Shown here: in pieces, positions 25,093 to 36,800 of the stretch | How the letters are laid out: each line of letters begins with the position of its first letter | Position numbering within the stretch: position 1 is the first letter of the stretch | NCBI GenBank assembly: GCA_024741835.1 | Contig: JAENRP010000140.1 | Span: forward strand, 5,332 to 69,331 | Length of the DNA: 64,000 nt | From: Diplocarpon mali | Lineage: Eukaryota > Ascomycota > Leotiomycetes > Helotiales > Drepanopezizaceae | Direction of reading: 5' to 3' | Position numbers and translations under genes: made by a program | The notes under the pieces: model-generated | What the model was told of the DNA's origin: nothing | The model's input: only the letters and a program-made list of their open reading frames with translations | The model's database searches: none

Positions 25093-26749
25093 CTACCTTC
25101 CCCCTTTGAAAAACTGCGCCCGCGCAGTTGTATCTATAGGTGTATTGTCCTTTAGGTCCTTATAATCGTCAACTCCCTTGTTATATGACCTAAGCTAGCT
25201 TGATAGCGCCCTTGGTAGCCCCTTAGCTTAAGGGTTTTTTAGATAGAAGTCTCGAATAGCATGCGGCGCCGTTATAGCGTTAGAGCATAGGTACCATTCG
25301 AGGTCTTCATTAGCTCCTTTCCACTTAATCTGATATTCGAGCTTCTTAGCTCGAATACGAGATCTAATTATTTCTTCTATCTCCTATTCCTCTTATTCTA
25401 GCAGTACTTTAATTAGAGTAGGAGGTTCCTAAGCTTAGCCTGGCAGAGGGTTAGGAACGTACTTTCGCAGTGAGTGGGAGTGGAATATAGGGTAGATCGA
25501 ATGGAGCGAATTAGGCAATTGTACCTTCTAGCTTTCTCTTAGCTTTTCTAGTACTTTTACTAGGCCGTACCACTTATCGGAGAGCTTTCGGCTCGGCCGG
25601 TCCAGTTTCCAATTCTTAGTACTAATTAGCACGTTATCTCCTATAGTCTAATCAACTGGCCGGCGGTGGAGATCTGCAAGCCGTTTCATTTTAGCTTATT
25701 ATGCTTAAAGAGACGACTAGGCGAATTGGACTACTTTTTAAGCTCTAATAGCTATGCGGAGCGCCGTTTTACAATTTACTCTCTTAATTGCTATCCATAG
25801 AGGCTCTAGGTTAATAAAATTCCATAAGGAGCGAGCTTTATAGCCGTTTAGCACTTGGAAAGGGGAAATTTGCCCTAGGGATTCATAAGGCAAGGTCAAT
25901 TGGGCAATATCTATTAAAGGCAAGAGACGACTCTAATTGTCTTAATAGTATAAGTAGAACAGTCTAAGGCGTTATTTTAAGTACTAGTTTATAATCTTAG
26001 TTTGGCTATCGACGTTAGGGTTATAGGCTATAGTTAGCTTAACCTTTATACTTAGTATCCGATAGAGTTCTTTTTAAAAGGAAGAGACGAATTGGGCGCC
26101 TCTATCTGATAGAATCGAGTTAGGCATATTAAAATGGCGTATTTAGTAAATTAAAAACAACTCTGCAAGGCCTTTTGTGTCAATCGAATTATGGTATAGA
26201 ACTGAAACTGCCTTCTTTAATAACCTATCGATAATTACAAGGGTAAAATTATAACCGAGTTCGTCAAGCGGAAGCTTTATAAAATCTATTATCAAGTGTT
26301 AGTAAGCTCGTTCGGGAATTGGCAAGGGTTATAGGAAACCTAGGGTCTTATTACAATAGGCTTTCATTTTTAAATAATAATAGTTCTAGATATAAGTGCC
26401 GACGTCGCTGCTAAGACTTTTCTAGTAGTATTTTCTTCCTACTAGAAGTCTTGTTTTCCCGATTCTAGCGTATGCGACGCAAGGTTGCTTATGCATATAA
26501 CGAATTAGGGCTGTTCGCAATTCGGGAGGTTAGGATGGCATAATAAGTCTACCTTAGAAGAAGAGTTTGCCTTAGCTGAGTTTATAGTCGAGGCTGTGCT
26601 TCTGCGCCTCATCTCGGAATTTCTATAGCTTAAGGGAGGTCTTATTAGCTTAAATGACCTTGTCGATAATATGGTAGCTCGCCATATCGTACTCAACCCT
26701 AGACGTTAGGTTGGCAGGTGCCTCTATTAGCGCGATTAGCACGGTCGTT

Positions 26750-26820
26750 ACTCGTAGGCCAGGCCTAGGAGTGGAATCGATCTGCGCTAAAGTCACTTAT
26801 AGGCCGGGCCCAGGAGTAGA
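26750..26820 (-). repeat. In-frame palindromic mini-repeat pair, E4
   Basis: Copies start at 26750 and 26795 (45-bp spacing) in the RNase H-integrase linker. The minus-strand reading is DSTPGPGL*VT and DSTPRPGLRVT, the same frame as pol. Confidence 0.82.
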
Positions 26821-28710
26821 ATCGCCTTTAGTGGCGAGCACTTCTGTAAAGAGCTTATTGTTAGGTAAGAGCTACTGGTGGCGTAAAGCTCGTTTCCTGG
26901 CCTTGAGAGGGGTCAGCTCCTGGTCTTAACGTAAGAGTGTGTTAGCTAGCGTATTTATTATGCCTATTCGGTATATGATAAGGAAGTTGAAATCAGCGAA
27001 GAACTCCGCCTAGCGAGCCTGCCGGGCTGTTAAGTCCTTAGTTATCATAAAGTACTTAAGGGCCTTATGATCTATATATATGTGTACTATTTTCTAGGCC
27101 CTGAGTAGCTTTGCCTTATATTAGTAGAACGATCTAAAAATCGCTAGGAGCTCCTTATTATAAATAGGGTAATTCAGCTTAGCGTCATTTAATGTCTTTA
27201 AGAAGTACCCGATTAGGTGGTAGTTATTGTCTTCCTAGAGTTAGGAGAGTATACCAGCGACTATGCTATTAGAGGCGTTGGTCTTAAGCCTTATCTGCTT
27301 TCAAGGGTGATAGTAGCACAAAATCGGGGTTGTTTAAAGGCTCGAGCGCAGAGCTTCCTAAGCTTCCTTATAAGCGTTATTAAAGTTAAAAGGAACGTTT
27401 CCTATAAGAGCTATTAAGGGTCGGCAGATATAACTATAGCCTTGAATGAACCTTTGGTAGAAGTTACAGAACCTGAGGAAGCTCTGTATGCTGCGTACAT
27501 TCTTAGCGTATTTCTACTCCTGAATGACTAAGACCTTATTAGGGTCTACCTCAATTCCGTGAACTCTGATAATAAACCCTAGGAACCTAGTCTTAGTAAC
27601 CTTAAACTCGCTTTTCTTAATATCTGCTTAAAGGCCGTAGCATTAGAGAATTCCTAAGATCTTCTTAATATAAATCTCATAGTTAAGGGAGTTTTCTAAG
27701 TAGATTAGAATATCATTTAGGTAGGCAAAGCAGAAATCGTTAAGGTAGTTAAGGAGAATATTATTAATGAACCTTTGAAAGGTAGTAGGCCTATTTATCA
27801 GCCCGAATGGCAAAACCTTGTATTTATAGGTCTTATAACGCGTGCGAAAGGTAGTTAGGTCTTCGGCATCAGCTGATATGCGGATACGGTAGAAGGCTTA
27901 TTATATATCGATTTTTATAAAAACACAAGCTTTCGATATGCGTACTATTATCTTATCGATAAGGGGAATCAGGTAAGGGTCTTTCTTTGTTAGAGCGTTT
28001 AGTTTCCAGTAATCGACGCATAGACGTAAGGAGCTATTAGCTTTTCTAACGAAAAGGATTAAGGCTGCCTAAGGGGAACTCGAAGCTTTAATGAATCCTT
28101 TATATAGGTTCTTGAGAATATAGCTCTTGACCTCTAAGAGCTATTTGTCGGTAAGGCGGCAGAGGGGTTCGATTGTCAAGTTATTCTCGCCTATTAGCTC
28201 GATTTTATAATCTACCCTTAGTCTGGGTTCTGGCAGCTGATCAGAGGCCTAGCGACTAAAGACGTTCTTAAACTCAGCGTACTAAGGCGGGAGCTTTTGG
28301 TCTATTAGCTTATCGTTACTCTTATACTTGGCTTGCAGCGCCGAACTAAGGCCAAGGGAGCTAATTTCAACTTGCCTAACTGATTCTCGGCGATTGATTT
28401 CTTAGTCTAGATTGTAAATAGAGCTTACGAATATGAACTCTTTAGGCGCCGGTTCTTAAGTCTATATAGCTCGTCTTGCCCTAGTCATAAAGCGGTAGTA
28501 GAGGGCGCCGATTACTAAGGCTGAGATTAGGCTGATCTGGCAAGCCGGCTTTAGAGTAGCATTCCTCTTCGCTAGGAGAGGGAGCAGGGGGTCTGGTACT
28601 CTTAGCAAGGCCTTCTTTATATAGTTCAGATCTCTTTTTAAGTCTTTAAAGAAACTGCTATCCTTAGGTCTGTAAGAGGCTATAGGAGTAGGAATCGAAT
28701 TAGCATATTT

Positions 28711-28781
28711 CACTCGCAGGCTAGGACTAAGAGTAGGATTCGAGTTCGCAGATTTCACTTGCGGGCTGGGATCAGGAGTGG
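28711..28781 (-). repeat. In-frame palindromic mini-repeat pair, E4
   Basis: Copies start at 28711 and 28756 (45-bp spacing), N-terminal of the RT domain. The minus-strand reading is a decayed form (NPTLSPSLRVKYANS) of the STPGPGLxVKS peptide. Confidence 0.78.
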
Positions 28782-30530
28782 GATTCGAGGCGCTATTGCT
28801 TGCTAGTACCGAGAGCTAGGCTTGAGCTATTCTTAGGTCTTTGTCCTCGGCGTCTATTATAGCTGCTCGACGATCGACGTCTTGCTAGGCTATTAGGGGT
28901 TTTGTTAGCTGTAAGAGATCGATTAGTACGCGTCGATCAAAGTAGGGGACGATAGGCATATCCTTAGGCTAGGAGATACTATTTTTCCCTTTTCTATAGG
29001 ATTGTTTAAGGTTATAGTGCTCTAGGAACTTCCTACTGATTAAAACGTCGGTTGCTCTTAAGCTTATGATTAAGAAAGGGAAGTTTATTCGTCGCCTATT
29101 GATTATAAGGGTGAGTAAGACGGCGAATCGAATGGTTTCTCCCTTGAGGCTATTGTAGCCAGTGGGGGTAATCGGTTTAAGCAGTTTAATGAACTTTACC
29201 TTAAGTCTTTAAGAGAGCTGGTATGCTAAAGACGTCTTGATAATACCGAAAATATTAGCTTTGCTATTAATATAGGTAACTGTTTTGATAAATGATCCAT
29301 TTCAAGCTAGTTCTATAGGAACTAAGAACTGGCGGCCGCCTATTAATAGGCGGGAATCAAAATCCAAGTCTTTTTACAAATTATGACCTATGCTATAGTA
29401 GGAGTCTTTGCTACGACTTAGCAGTTTCCTAATAGTAGGTCGTTTTCTATCTCAACTTTAGCTACTATAAACTCGCTTTGCTTCTTTGGCTTTAGGCAGT
29501 CTGTCGCATAGTGACTAGGGGCTCTGCAGTTATAGCAGAGACTAAATGACGGCTTCGGGCTGGCAGACCTTTCTTAGTGAGTCGCTGGCGAGGGGGAACA
29601 AGTGCGGGGAGCTGGGGAGGTAGCTGTAGCGGTAGGTCTCTATGATTCCCTTTTTAGTATGCCAGGGACGCGGTCCTTCGCAAGAGAGAACGCGACGGCG
29701 GGGGCGACTCGTCGAGCGTTATAGGCCTCTTCTTGCTTGATATTATAGGCCTCGCGGTCCGCAATAGCTAAGAACTCATCTAAAGTAGTATAATTATTAT
29801 TCATTTTATACTTCTCTATTTGAAGGTCGTTCTTTAAGGCTAAGGAGACCTTTTCATAGACGTCATCGAACTAGCGAGACTGATCGATCTTTCCAGCTAT
29901 AGTAAGGGTGACGAACTTGGATCGGAACTTATTGTATGATAATAAACCTATAGTTAGCCTATTATATTTGAGCTTAGCGGACTAAACGTAGTTATGGTTA
30001 AAGAACCTTTGATCCAAGACCTTAAGGACGTCAGTAGCGCATATGAACTTACTAGCAAAGATAGGATCTATATATTATAGGATTAGGTTTTAAGCTTCAC
30101 CTATTGTACACTTAAAGTAGGCAGTGATCTAGTCCTTTCTTAAAGTGAAGTTGCCTAAGTACTTTTAAATGAATACCTTTATAGCCATCTTCTAAGCGTT
30201 ATAAGTGATTTCGCCCTAGTGGTTGCTAAAATGGGTTTAAGGGTACTTGATTCGATAGGGGTTGACGGCTGGGACTGAAGGTCTGATGATCGGGAGGTAG
30301 TAGTCTAAGGGAGGTAGCAAGTTGGCGGTGAGGGACCGAGTGTTCTGAGGGCTAGCACTCGGGGAAGAAGGGGCAGTAGTATTGTTTTAGAGAGCGGCGG
30401 CTATAGCGGCGCTGACGAGGTTCGCGATTTCGGCCTACTAGGCAGCTGAAAAGAGAGGGGCTGATATAGTGAGGGTAGACGTCGGTTCTTCCTTGACTTC
30501 AATCGACGGAAGGGGAGTATTTCGAGAATC

Positions 30531-30556
30531 CACTCGCGGTCCGGGACCGGGAGTGA
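30531..30556 (-). repeat. In-frame palindromic mini-repeat, E4 gag
   Basis: The best preserved copy: arms CGGTCC and GGACCG around a central G, flanked by CACTCG and GGGAGTG. On the minus strand it reads FTPGPGPRVDS, the same frame as the pol copies. A short tandem of about 24 bp (AGAACTGGTGGCAGTAAGGC type) lies just to its right at 30630-30695 and varies in copy number among E1, E2 and E4. Confidence 0.82.
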
Positions 30557-31562
30557 AATCTGTACTAGGGGAGGTAGCTTCCTAAGTGGGCTTAGGAGGG
30601 GGAATATCTCTAGGACCGGGGTTGGCAGTAAGGCCTATAGAACTAGAACTGGTGGCAGTAAGGCCCGGAGAACTGGTGGCAGTGAGGCCCGGTGGAGGTG
30701 CGGTTAACCTTTTACTCCTCCTAGGTGGCATAAGATTAGAGGTCACGAGTACTAACTCTCTCTATATTATCTAGTTTAGTCTAGAGGGACCTAATGCTAA
30801 ATAGTGACCTATTTAAAAGGGGGAAGATCAGTACAGGCGGAGCTGTATACGTTCTTAAAGCCTTCTAGTAGAGTATGTATTAAGGTATCGTAGGTTTACA
30901 GATCTTAAGAAAGAAGGTTTTACTTCGGGATCACATCTCTTTACCAATTAGGAGTTGCAATAAGGTTGCCTGGGGGTGTAGTGCAAATCCGGGGAAGTGG
31001 GGTCCGGGGATCCAAAGCTTATCACTCCACCAAAGTTGACCTAGTCTCCAACGGTATAGTAGGTATAGGTCCCCCAGTTTGTACCCGAGTGTTTCGAAGG
31101 AAGGAGTAAGGGGCTTCGAAGAGTGTGAGGAGAGTTGTCGACGAGTATGTTGTCGACGAGTCTGAGGTCGATGAAAAGAGTGGTATAGAGTGTTTGTAAA
31201 GGAGGGAGAGAGTTAGGAAGAGAAAAGTTATTATACTGCTCTAGGCAGCAGCCTACGCTAGCGAAGCGAGGGTATAGTGAATAATTTTTTTCGAATTGAA
31301 CTTGAAGGTGAATCTCTGTTTGCAAAATGGAGGAGGAGGTAAGGGGTCGAAAAAACGAGCTGATCTTGTATTTGAAGGTTGTTTAGCTTTCTTTAAAAAC
31401 TAGATTAGTGAGATGATTTAGGCGCTACGTACGAGTTGCTCAGGGCAGTTTGTAGTAGAAGTCGAAATCGAGAGATCGAGTTGCTTAAGGCAGTTCGAAA
31501 TGACGATTCTAAAGGTGGTAGATATCAAGCTTCTTAGCGGAGGTTGAGTTGATCTTTTCTTA

Positions 31563-31817
31563 TGTTACAACTCGCTCTCGAGCGTGCAGAAGGCGAGAAT
31601 CGAATGACGCTAACTGTATTACCCTAAGAGGTACGCTATATAATTAAGAAGAAAAGATGAAGAAGAAGAGAGAGTCTTTAGTAGAGCTCCTTCAGAATAA
31701 GTACAGGTGCATCACTAGCGCGCATATGATCCAGCCACCTTGCTACCTTAGCGGGCACCTGACTTCGTGCACCTGACCAACACGTGACATAACCGTATAC
31801 GTAATGCGGCCGTAACA
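31563..31817 (-). repeat. E4 5' LTR
   Basis: 255-bp LTR ending GGCCGTAACA with target duplication atatt on its right. The inside neighbour on the minus strand is TAAGAAAAGATCAACTC, with no TGG-type tRNA primer site. Confidence 0.93.
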
Positions 31818-33562
31818 ATATTTAAGCTTAGCGGACTAAATGTAGTTATAGTTAAAGAACCTCTAATCTAAGACCCTAAGGACGTCGGCAGCGCTTATGA
31901 ACTTACTAGTAAAGATAGGATCTATATATTATAGGATTAGGTTTTAAGCTTTACCTATTGTATACTTAAAGTAGGTAGTGATTTAGTCCTCTCTTAAAGT
32001 GAAGTTACCTAAGTACTTTTAAATAAATACCTTTATAGCTATCTTCTAAGCGTTATAGATGATTTCGCCTTAGTGGTTGCTAAAATAGGTTTAAAGGTAC
32101 TTGATCTGATAAGGGTCGACGGCTAGGACTGAAGGTCAGATAATTAAGAGGTAGTAGTCTAAGGGAGGAAGTAAGTCGGCGGTAAGGGACCGAGTGTTTT
32201 AAAGGCTAGCACTTAGAGAAGAAAGGGCAGTAGTATTATTTTAAAGAGCAGCGGCTATAGCAGCGCCGATAAGGTTCGCAATTTCGGCCTATTAGGCAGC
32301 TAAAAAGAGAGGGGCCGATATAGTGAGGGTAGACGTCTTCGGGGAGAGTATATCTTCTTCCTTAACTTCAATCGATAGCAATAGGGTATTTCGAGAATCC
32401 ACTCGCGGTCCGGGACCGGGAGTGAAATCTGTACTAAAGGAGGTAGCTTCCTAAGTAGGCTTAAGAGGGGGAATATCTCTAAGACCAAGGTTGGCAGTAA
32501 GGCCTAGAGAACTGGTGGTAGTAAGGCCTAGTAGAGGTACGGTTAACCTTTCACTTCTCCTAAGTGGCATAAGATTAGAGGTTCTAAGTACTAACTCTCT
32601 TTATATTATCTGGTTTAGTCTAAAGGGACCTAATGCTAAATAGTAACCTATTTAAAAGGGGGAAGATCAATATAAGCGGAGCTATATACATTCTTAAAGC
32701 CTTTTAGTAGAGTATATATTAAGGTATCGTAGGTTCACAGATCTTAAGAAAGAAGGTTTTACTTTAGGATCACGTCTCTTTACCAATCAGGAGTTGCAAT
32801 AAGGTTGCCTAAGGGTATAGTGCAAATCCGGGAAAGTAGGGTCTGAGGATCTAAAGCTTATTACTCTACCAAAGTTGACCTAGTCTCTAATGGTATAGTA
32901 TAACCTACTAAGGCTGACCCAGTCTCTACGTATATATATAGGTATCGTTCCTCCAGTTTATACCCGAGTGTTTCAAAGGAAGAGGTAAGGAGCTTCGAAG
33001 AGTATAAGGAGAGTTGTCGATAAGTATAGGTCGATAGGGAGTATAGAGAAGGTCAACGACTTATTCGCAAGGAGGGGTCTTCGAGGAGTCGAGGTATATT
33101 CGAGGCTTTTGCAAAAGAGGGGGAGTATCGAAGAGTATAGAGCAAGAGTTATCGACAAGTGTGAGGTCGATGAAAAAGAGTAGTATAAAGTATTTATAAG
33201 AGAGGGAGAAAGTCAAGAAGAGAAAAGTTATTATACTGCTCTAGGCAGCAGCCTATGCTAGCAAAGCGAGGGCATAGTAAATAAAAATTTTTTTTTAAAT
33301 TGAAATTAAAAGTGAATCTCCGTTTATAAAATAGAATGAGTAAAAGGTCGAAAAAACAAGCTAGTCTTGTATTCAAAGGTTATTCAGCTTTCTTTAAAAA
33401 CTAGATTAATAAGATCTAAGCGCTACACACGAGTTGCTTAAGGCAGTTCGTAGTAAAAGAGTCAAGATCAAGAGATCAAGTTGCTTAAGGCAGTTTAAAG
33501 TAACAATTCTAAAAGGGGTAGATATTAAGCTTCTCAGCAGAGGTTAAGTAGATCTTTTCTTA
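31818..33562 (-). pseudogene. E2 gag N-terminal part and leader, degenerate
   Basis: The continuation of E2 gag after the E4 insertion, then the untranslated leader up to the LTR. It includes a mini-repeat copy at 32400-32425 identical in its core to the E4 gag copy. It is AT-shifted more than E4 and less than E1. Confidence 0.8.
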
Positions 33563-33800
33563 TATTATAACTTACTCTTAAGCGTATAGAAGGCGAGAAT
33601 TGAATGACGCTAACTATATTACCTTAAGAGGTATGCTATATAATTAAGAAGAAAAGATAAAGAAAAAGAGAGAATCTCTAATAGAGCTCCTCCAGAATAA
33701 GTACAAGTGCTTCACTAGCGTACACGTGACCCAGCCACCTTACTACCTTAGCGGGCACCTGACTTCGTGCACCCGACCAACACGTGATATGACCGTAACA
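33563..33800 (-). repeat. E2 5' LTR (short form)
   Basis: 238-bp LTR ending GACCGTAACA, followed by gtagc. It carries the same 17-bp deletion as the partner at 13412. Confidence 0.92.
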
Positions 33801-36800
33801 GTAGCTCGCTATATTATACTCGACCTTAGACGTTAGGTCAGCAGGTGCCTTTATTAGCGCAATTAGCACAGTCGTTACTCGTAGGCTAGGCCTAGGAGTA
33901 GAATCGACCTACGCTAAAGTCACTCGTAGGCCGGGCCTAGGAGTAGAATCGCCTCTAGTGGCGAGTACTTCTATAGAGAGCTTATTATTAGGTAAGAGCT
34001 GCTAATAGTATAAAGCTCGTTTCCTAGCCTTAAGAGGGGTTAGCTCCTGGTCTTAATATAAGAGTGTATTAGCTAGCGTATTTATTATACCTATTTAGTA
34101 TATAATAAGGAAGTTGAAATTAGCAAAGAACTCCGCCTAGTGAGCCTACTAGGCTATTAAGTCCTTAATTGTTATAAAGTACTTAAAGGCTTTATGATCT
34201 ATATATATATATACTATTTTCTAAGCCCTAAGTAGCTCTGCCTTATATTAGTAGAACGATTTAAAAATCGCTAAAAGCTCCTTATTATAAATAGGGTAAT
34301 TTAACTTAGCGTTATTTATCATCTTTAAGAAGTACTTAATTAGGTAGTAGTTTTTATCTTCCTAGAGTTGGGAGAGTACGCTAGCAACTATACTATTAGA
34401 GGCGTCGGTCTTAAGCCTTATCTGCTTTTGAAAGTGATAGTAGTATAAAATCGGGGTCATTTAAAGCCTTAAGTACAGAGCTTTCTAAGCTTCTTAATAA
34501 GCGTTATTAAAATTAAAAGGAACGTTTCCTATAAGAGCTATTAAAGGTCGGCAGATATAACTATAGCTTTAAATAAACCTTTAATAGAAGTTATAAAACC
34601 TTAAGAAGCTTTATATGCTATATACATTCTTGGCGTATTTCTACTCTTAAATAACTAAGACCTTATTAAGGTCTATCTCAATTCTATAAACTCTAATAAT
34701 AAACCTTAGGAACTTAGTCTTAGTAACCCTAAACTTGCTTTTCTTAATATCTGCTTAAAGGCTATAGTATTAGAGAATTCCTAAGATCTTCTTAATATAA
34801 ATCTTATAATTAAGGGAGTTTTCTAAGTAGATTAGAATATCATTTAAGTAGGTAGAATAGAAATTGTTAAAGTGCTTAAGGAGAATATCGTTAATAAACC
34901 TTTGAAAGGTAGCAGGCCTATTTATTAGCCTAAATGGCAAAACCTTATACTTATAAGTCCTATAGCGCGTGCGAAAGGTAGTTAGGTCCTTAGTATTAGC
35001 TAATATGCAGATATAGTAAAAGGCTTATTATATATCGATTTTTATAAAAACATAAGCTTTTAATATGCGTACTATTATCTTATTAATAAAGGGAATTAGG
35101 TAGGGGTCTTTCTTTATTAAGGCGTTCAGTTTCTAGTAGTTAATATATAAATGTAAGGAGCTATTAGCTTTTTTAATAAAGAGGATTAGGGCTGCTTAAA
35201 GGGAACTCGAAGCTTTAATAAATCCTTTATATAGGTTCTTAAGAATATAGCTCTTGACCTTTAAAAGCTATTTATTAGTAAGGCAGCAAAGGGGTTTAAT
35301 TATTAAGTTGTTCTCACTTATTAGCTTAATTTTATAATCTACCCTTAGCCTAAGTTCTAGCAGTTAGTTAAAGGCCTAGCAACTGAAGACATTCTTAAAC
35401 TTAGCGTATTAAGGCAGGAGCTTTTAATCTATTAGCTTATTATTGCTCTTATACTTGGCTTATAGCGCCGAATTAAGGCTAAGGGAGCTAATTTCAGCTT
35501 GCCTAACCGATTCTTAATAATTGATTTCTTAGTCTAAATTATAAATAGAACTTATAAATATAAACTCTTTAAGCGCTAGTTCTTAAGTTTATATAACTCG
35601 TCTTACCTTAATTATAAAGTGGTAGTAGAAGGCGCCGATTACTAAGGCTAAGATTAGGCTAATTTAATAAGCTAACTTTAGAGTAGCATTCCTCTTTGCT
35701 AAAAGAAGGAGCAAGGGGTTTAATACTCTTAGCAAGGCCTTCTTTATATAGTTTAAATCTCTTTTTAAGTCTTTAAAGAAACTACTATCCTTAGGTCTAT
35801 AAGAGGCTATAGGAGTAGGAATCGAATTAATAGGTTTCACTTATAGGCTAGGACTAGGAGTAGAATTCGAGTTCGCAGATTTCACTTATAGGCTAGGATT
35901 AAGAGTGGAATTCGGGGCATTAGTACTTGCTAGTATTAAGAGCTAGGCTTAGGCCATTCTAAGGTCTTTGTCCTTAGCATCTATTATAGCAGCTTGATAA
36001 TTAATATCTTACTAGGCTATTAAGGGTTTTATTAGCTATAAGAGATCGATTAATATATATCGATTAAAGTAAAGGATAATAGGCATATCCTTAGGTTAAA
36101 AGATGCTATTTTTTCCCCTTTTATAAGACTATTTAAGGTTATAATGCTCTAGGAACTTCCTACTAATTAAAACGTCAGTTGCTCTTAAGCTTATAATTAG
36201 GAAAGGGAAGTTTATTTATCGCCTATTGATTGTAAGTGTAAGTAAGATAGCGAATCAAATGGTTTCTCCCTTAAGGCTATTATAGCTAATAGGAGTAATT
36301 GGTTTAAGTAGTTTAATAAACTTCACCCTAAGTCTTTAAGAGAGCTAGTATACTAAAGATATCTTAATAATATTGAAAATATTAGCTTTACTATTAATAT
36401 AAGTAACTATTTTAATAAATAATCTATTTTAAGCTAGTTTTATAAGAACTAAGAACTAGCAGCCGCTTATTAATAGGCGGGAATCAAAATTTAAGTCTTT
36501 TTACAAATTATAACCTATACTATAGTAAGAGTCTTTACTATAGCTTAGCAGTTTCCTAATAGTAGGTCGTTTTCTATCTCAACTTTAGCTATTATAAACT
36601 CGCCTTACTTCTTTAGCTTTAGGCAGTCCGTCGTATAGTAACTAAGGGCTCTGCAGTTATAATAAAGACTAGATGACGGCTTTAGGCTAGTAGACCTTTC
36701 TTAATAAGTCGCTAGCAAGAGGGAACGAGTGCAGGAAGCTAAGGAGGTAGCTATAGCAATAGGTCTCTATAACTCCCTTTTCAATATACTAAGGACGCGG

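Larger units (their letters stand above)
25093..31562 (-). pseudogene. E4 gag-pol, multiple stops
   Basis: Read from right to left on the minus strand. Gag at about 30450-29550, ending in a CCHC zinc knuckle (CYNC...SHYATDC, near 29540-29495). A protease/spacer region follows. Reverse transcriptase at about 28180-27560 (KANSSLRLCVDYWKLN, YKVLPFGLINRPTTFQRF, AYLNDILIYL, where YLDD has become YLND by G-to-A). RNase H at about 27350-26950 (TNASNSIVAGIL, IDHKALKYFM). A linker with the mini-repeats, then integrase at about 26620-25600 (MPLIDIAQLTLPYESLGQISPF). Stops replace Trp and Gln codons throughout. Gag and pol appear to share one frame. Confidence 0.88.
24838..31817 (-). mobile_element. LTR retrotransposon E4, inserted in E2
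   Basis: A 6980-bp element with 255-bp LTRs at 24838-25092 and 31563-31817, flanked by atatt (24833-24837 and 31818-31822). Minus orientation is shown by the polypurine tract after 25092. It is the least decayed family copy, so it is the best template for reading the family. The roughly twenty differences between its LTRs that I can see are all C/T or G/A. Confidence 0.94.
13412..33800 (-). mobile_element. LTR retrotransposon E2, inserted in E1
   Basis: LTRs at 13412-13649 and 33563-33800, both 238 bp, flanked by gtagc (13407-13411 and 33801-33805). The same family as E1 and E4, but both LTRs lack the same 17 bp near the CGTAACA end, marking a distinct subfamily. The polypurine tract after 13649 shows minus orientation. 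With E3 and E4 and their target duplications removed, the element is 7044 bp. Confidence 0.92.

Noticed and set aside
26711..30774. Plus-strand ORFs with RPGPGVES-like peptides
   Set aside because: Antisense readings of the palindromic mini-repeat. The palindrome makes both strands look alike, but the gag-pol frame is on the minus strand.
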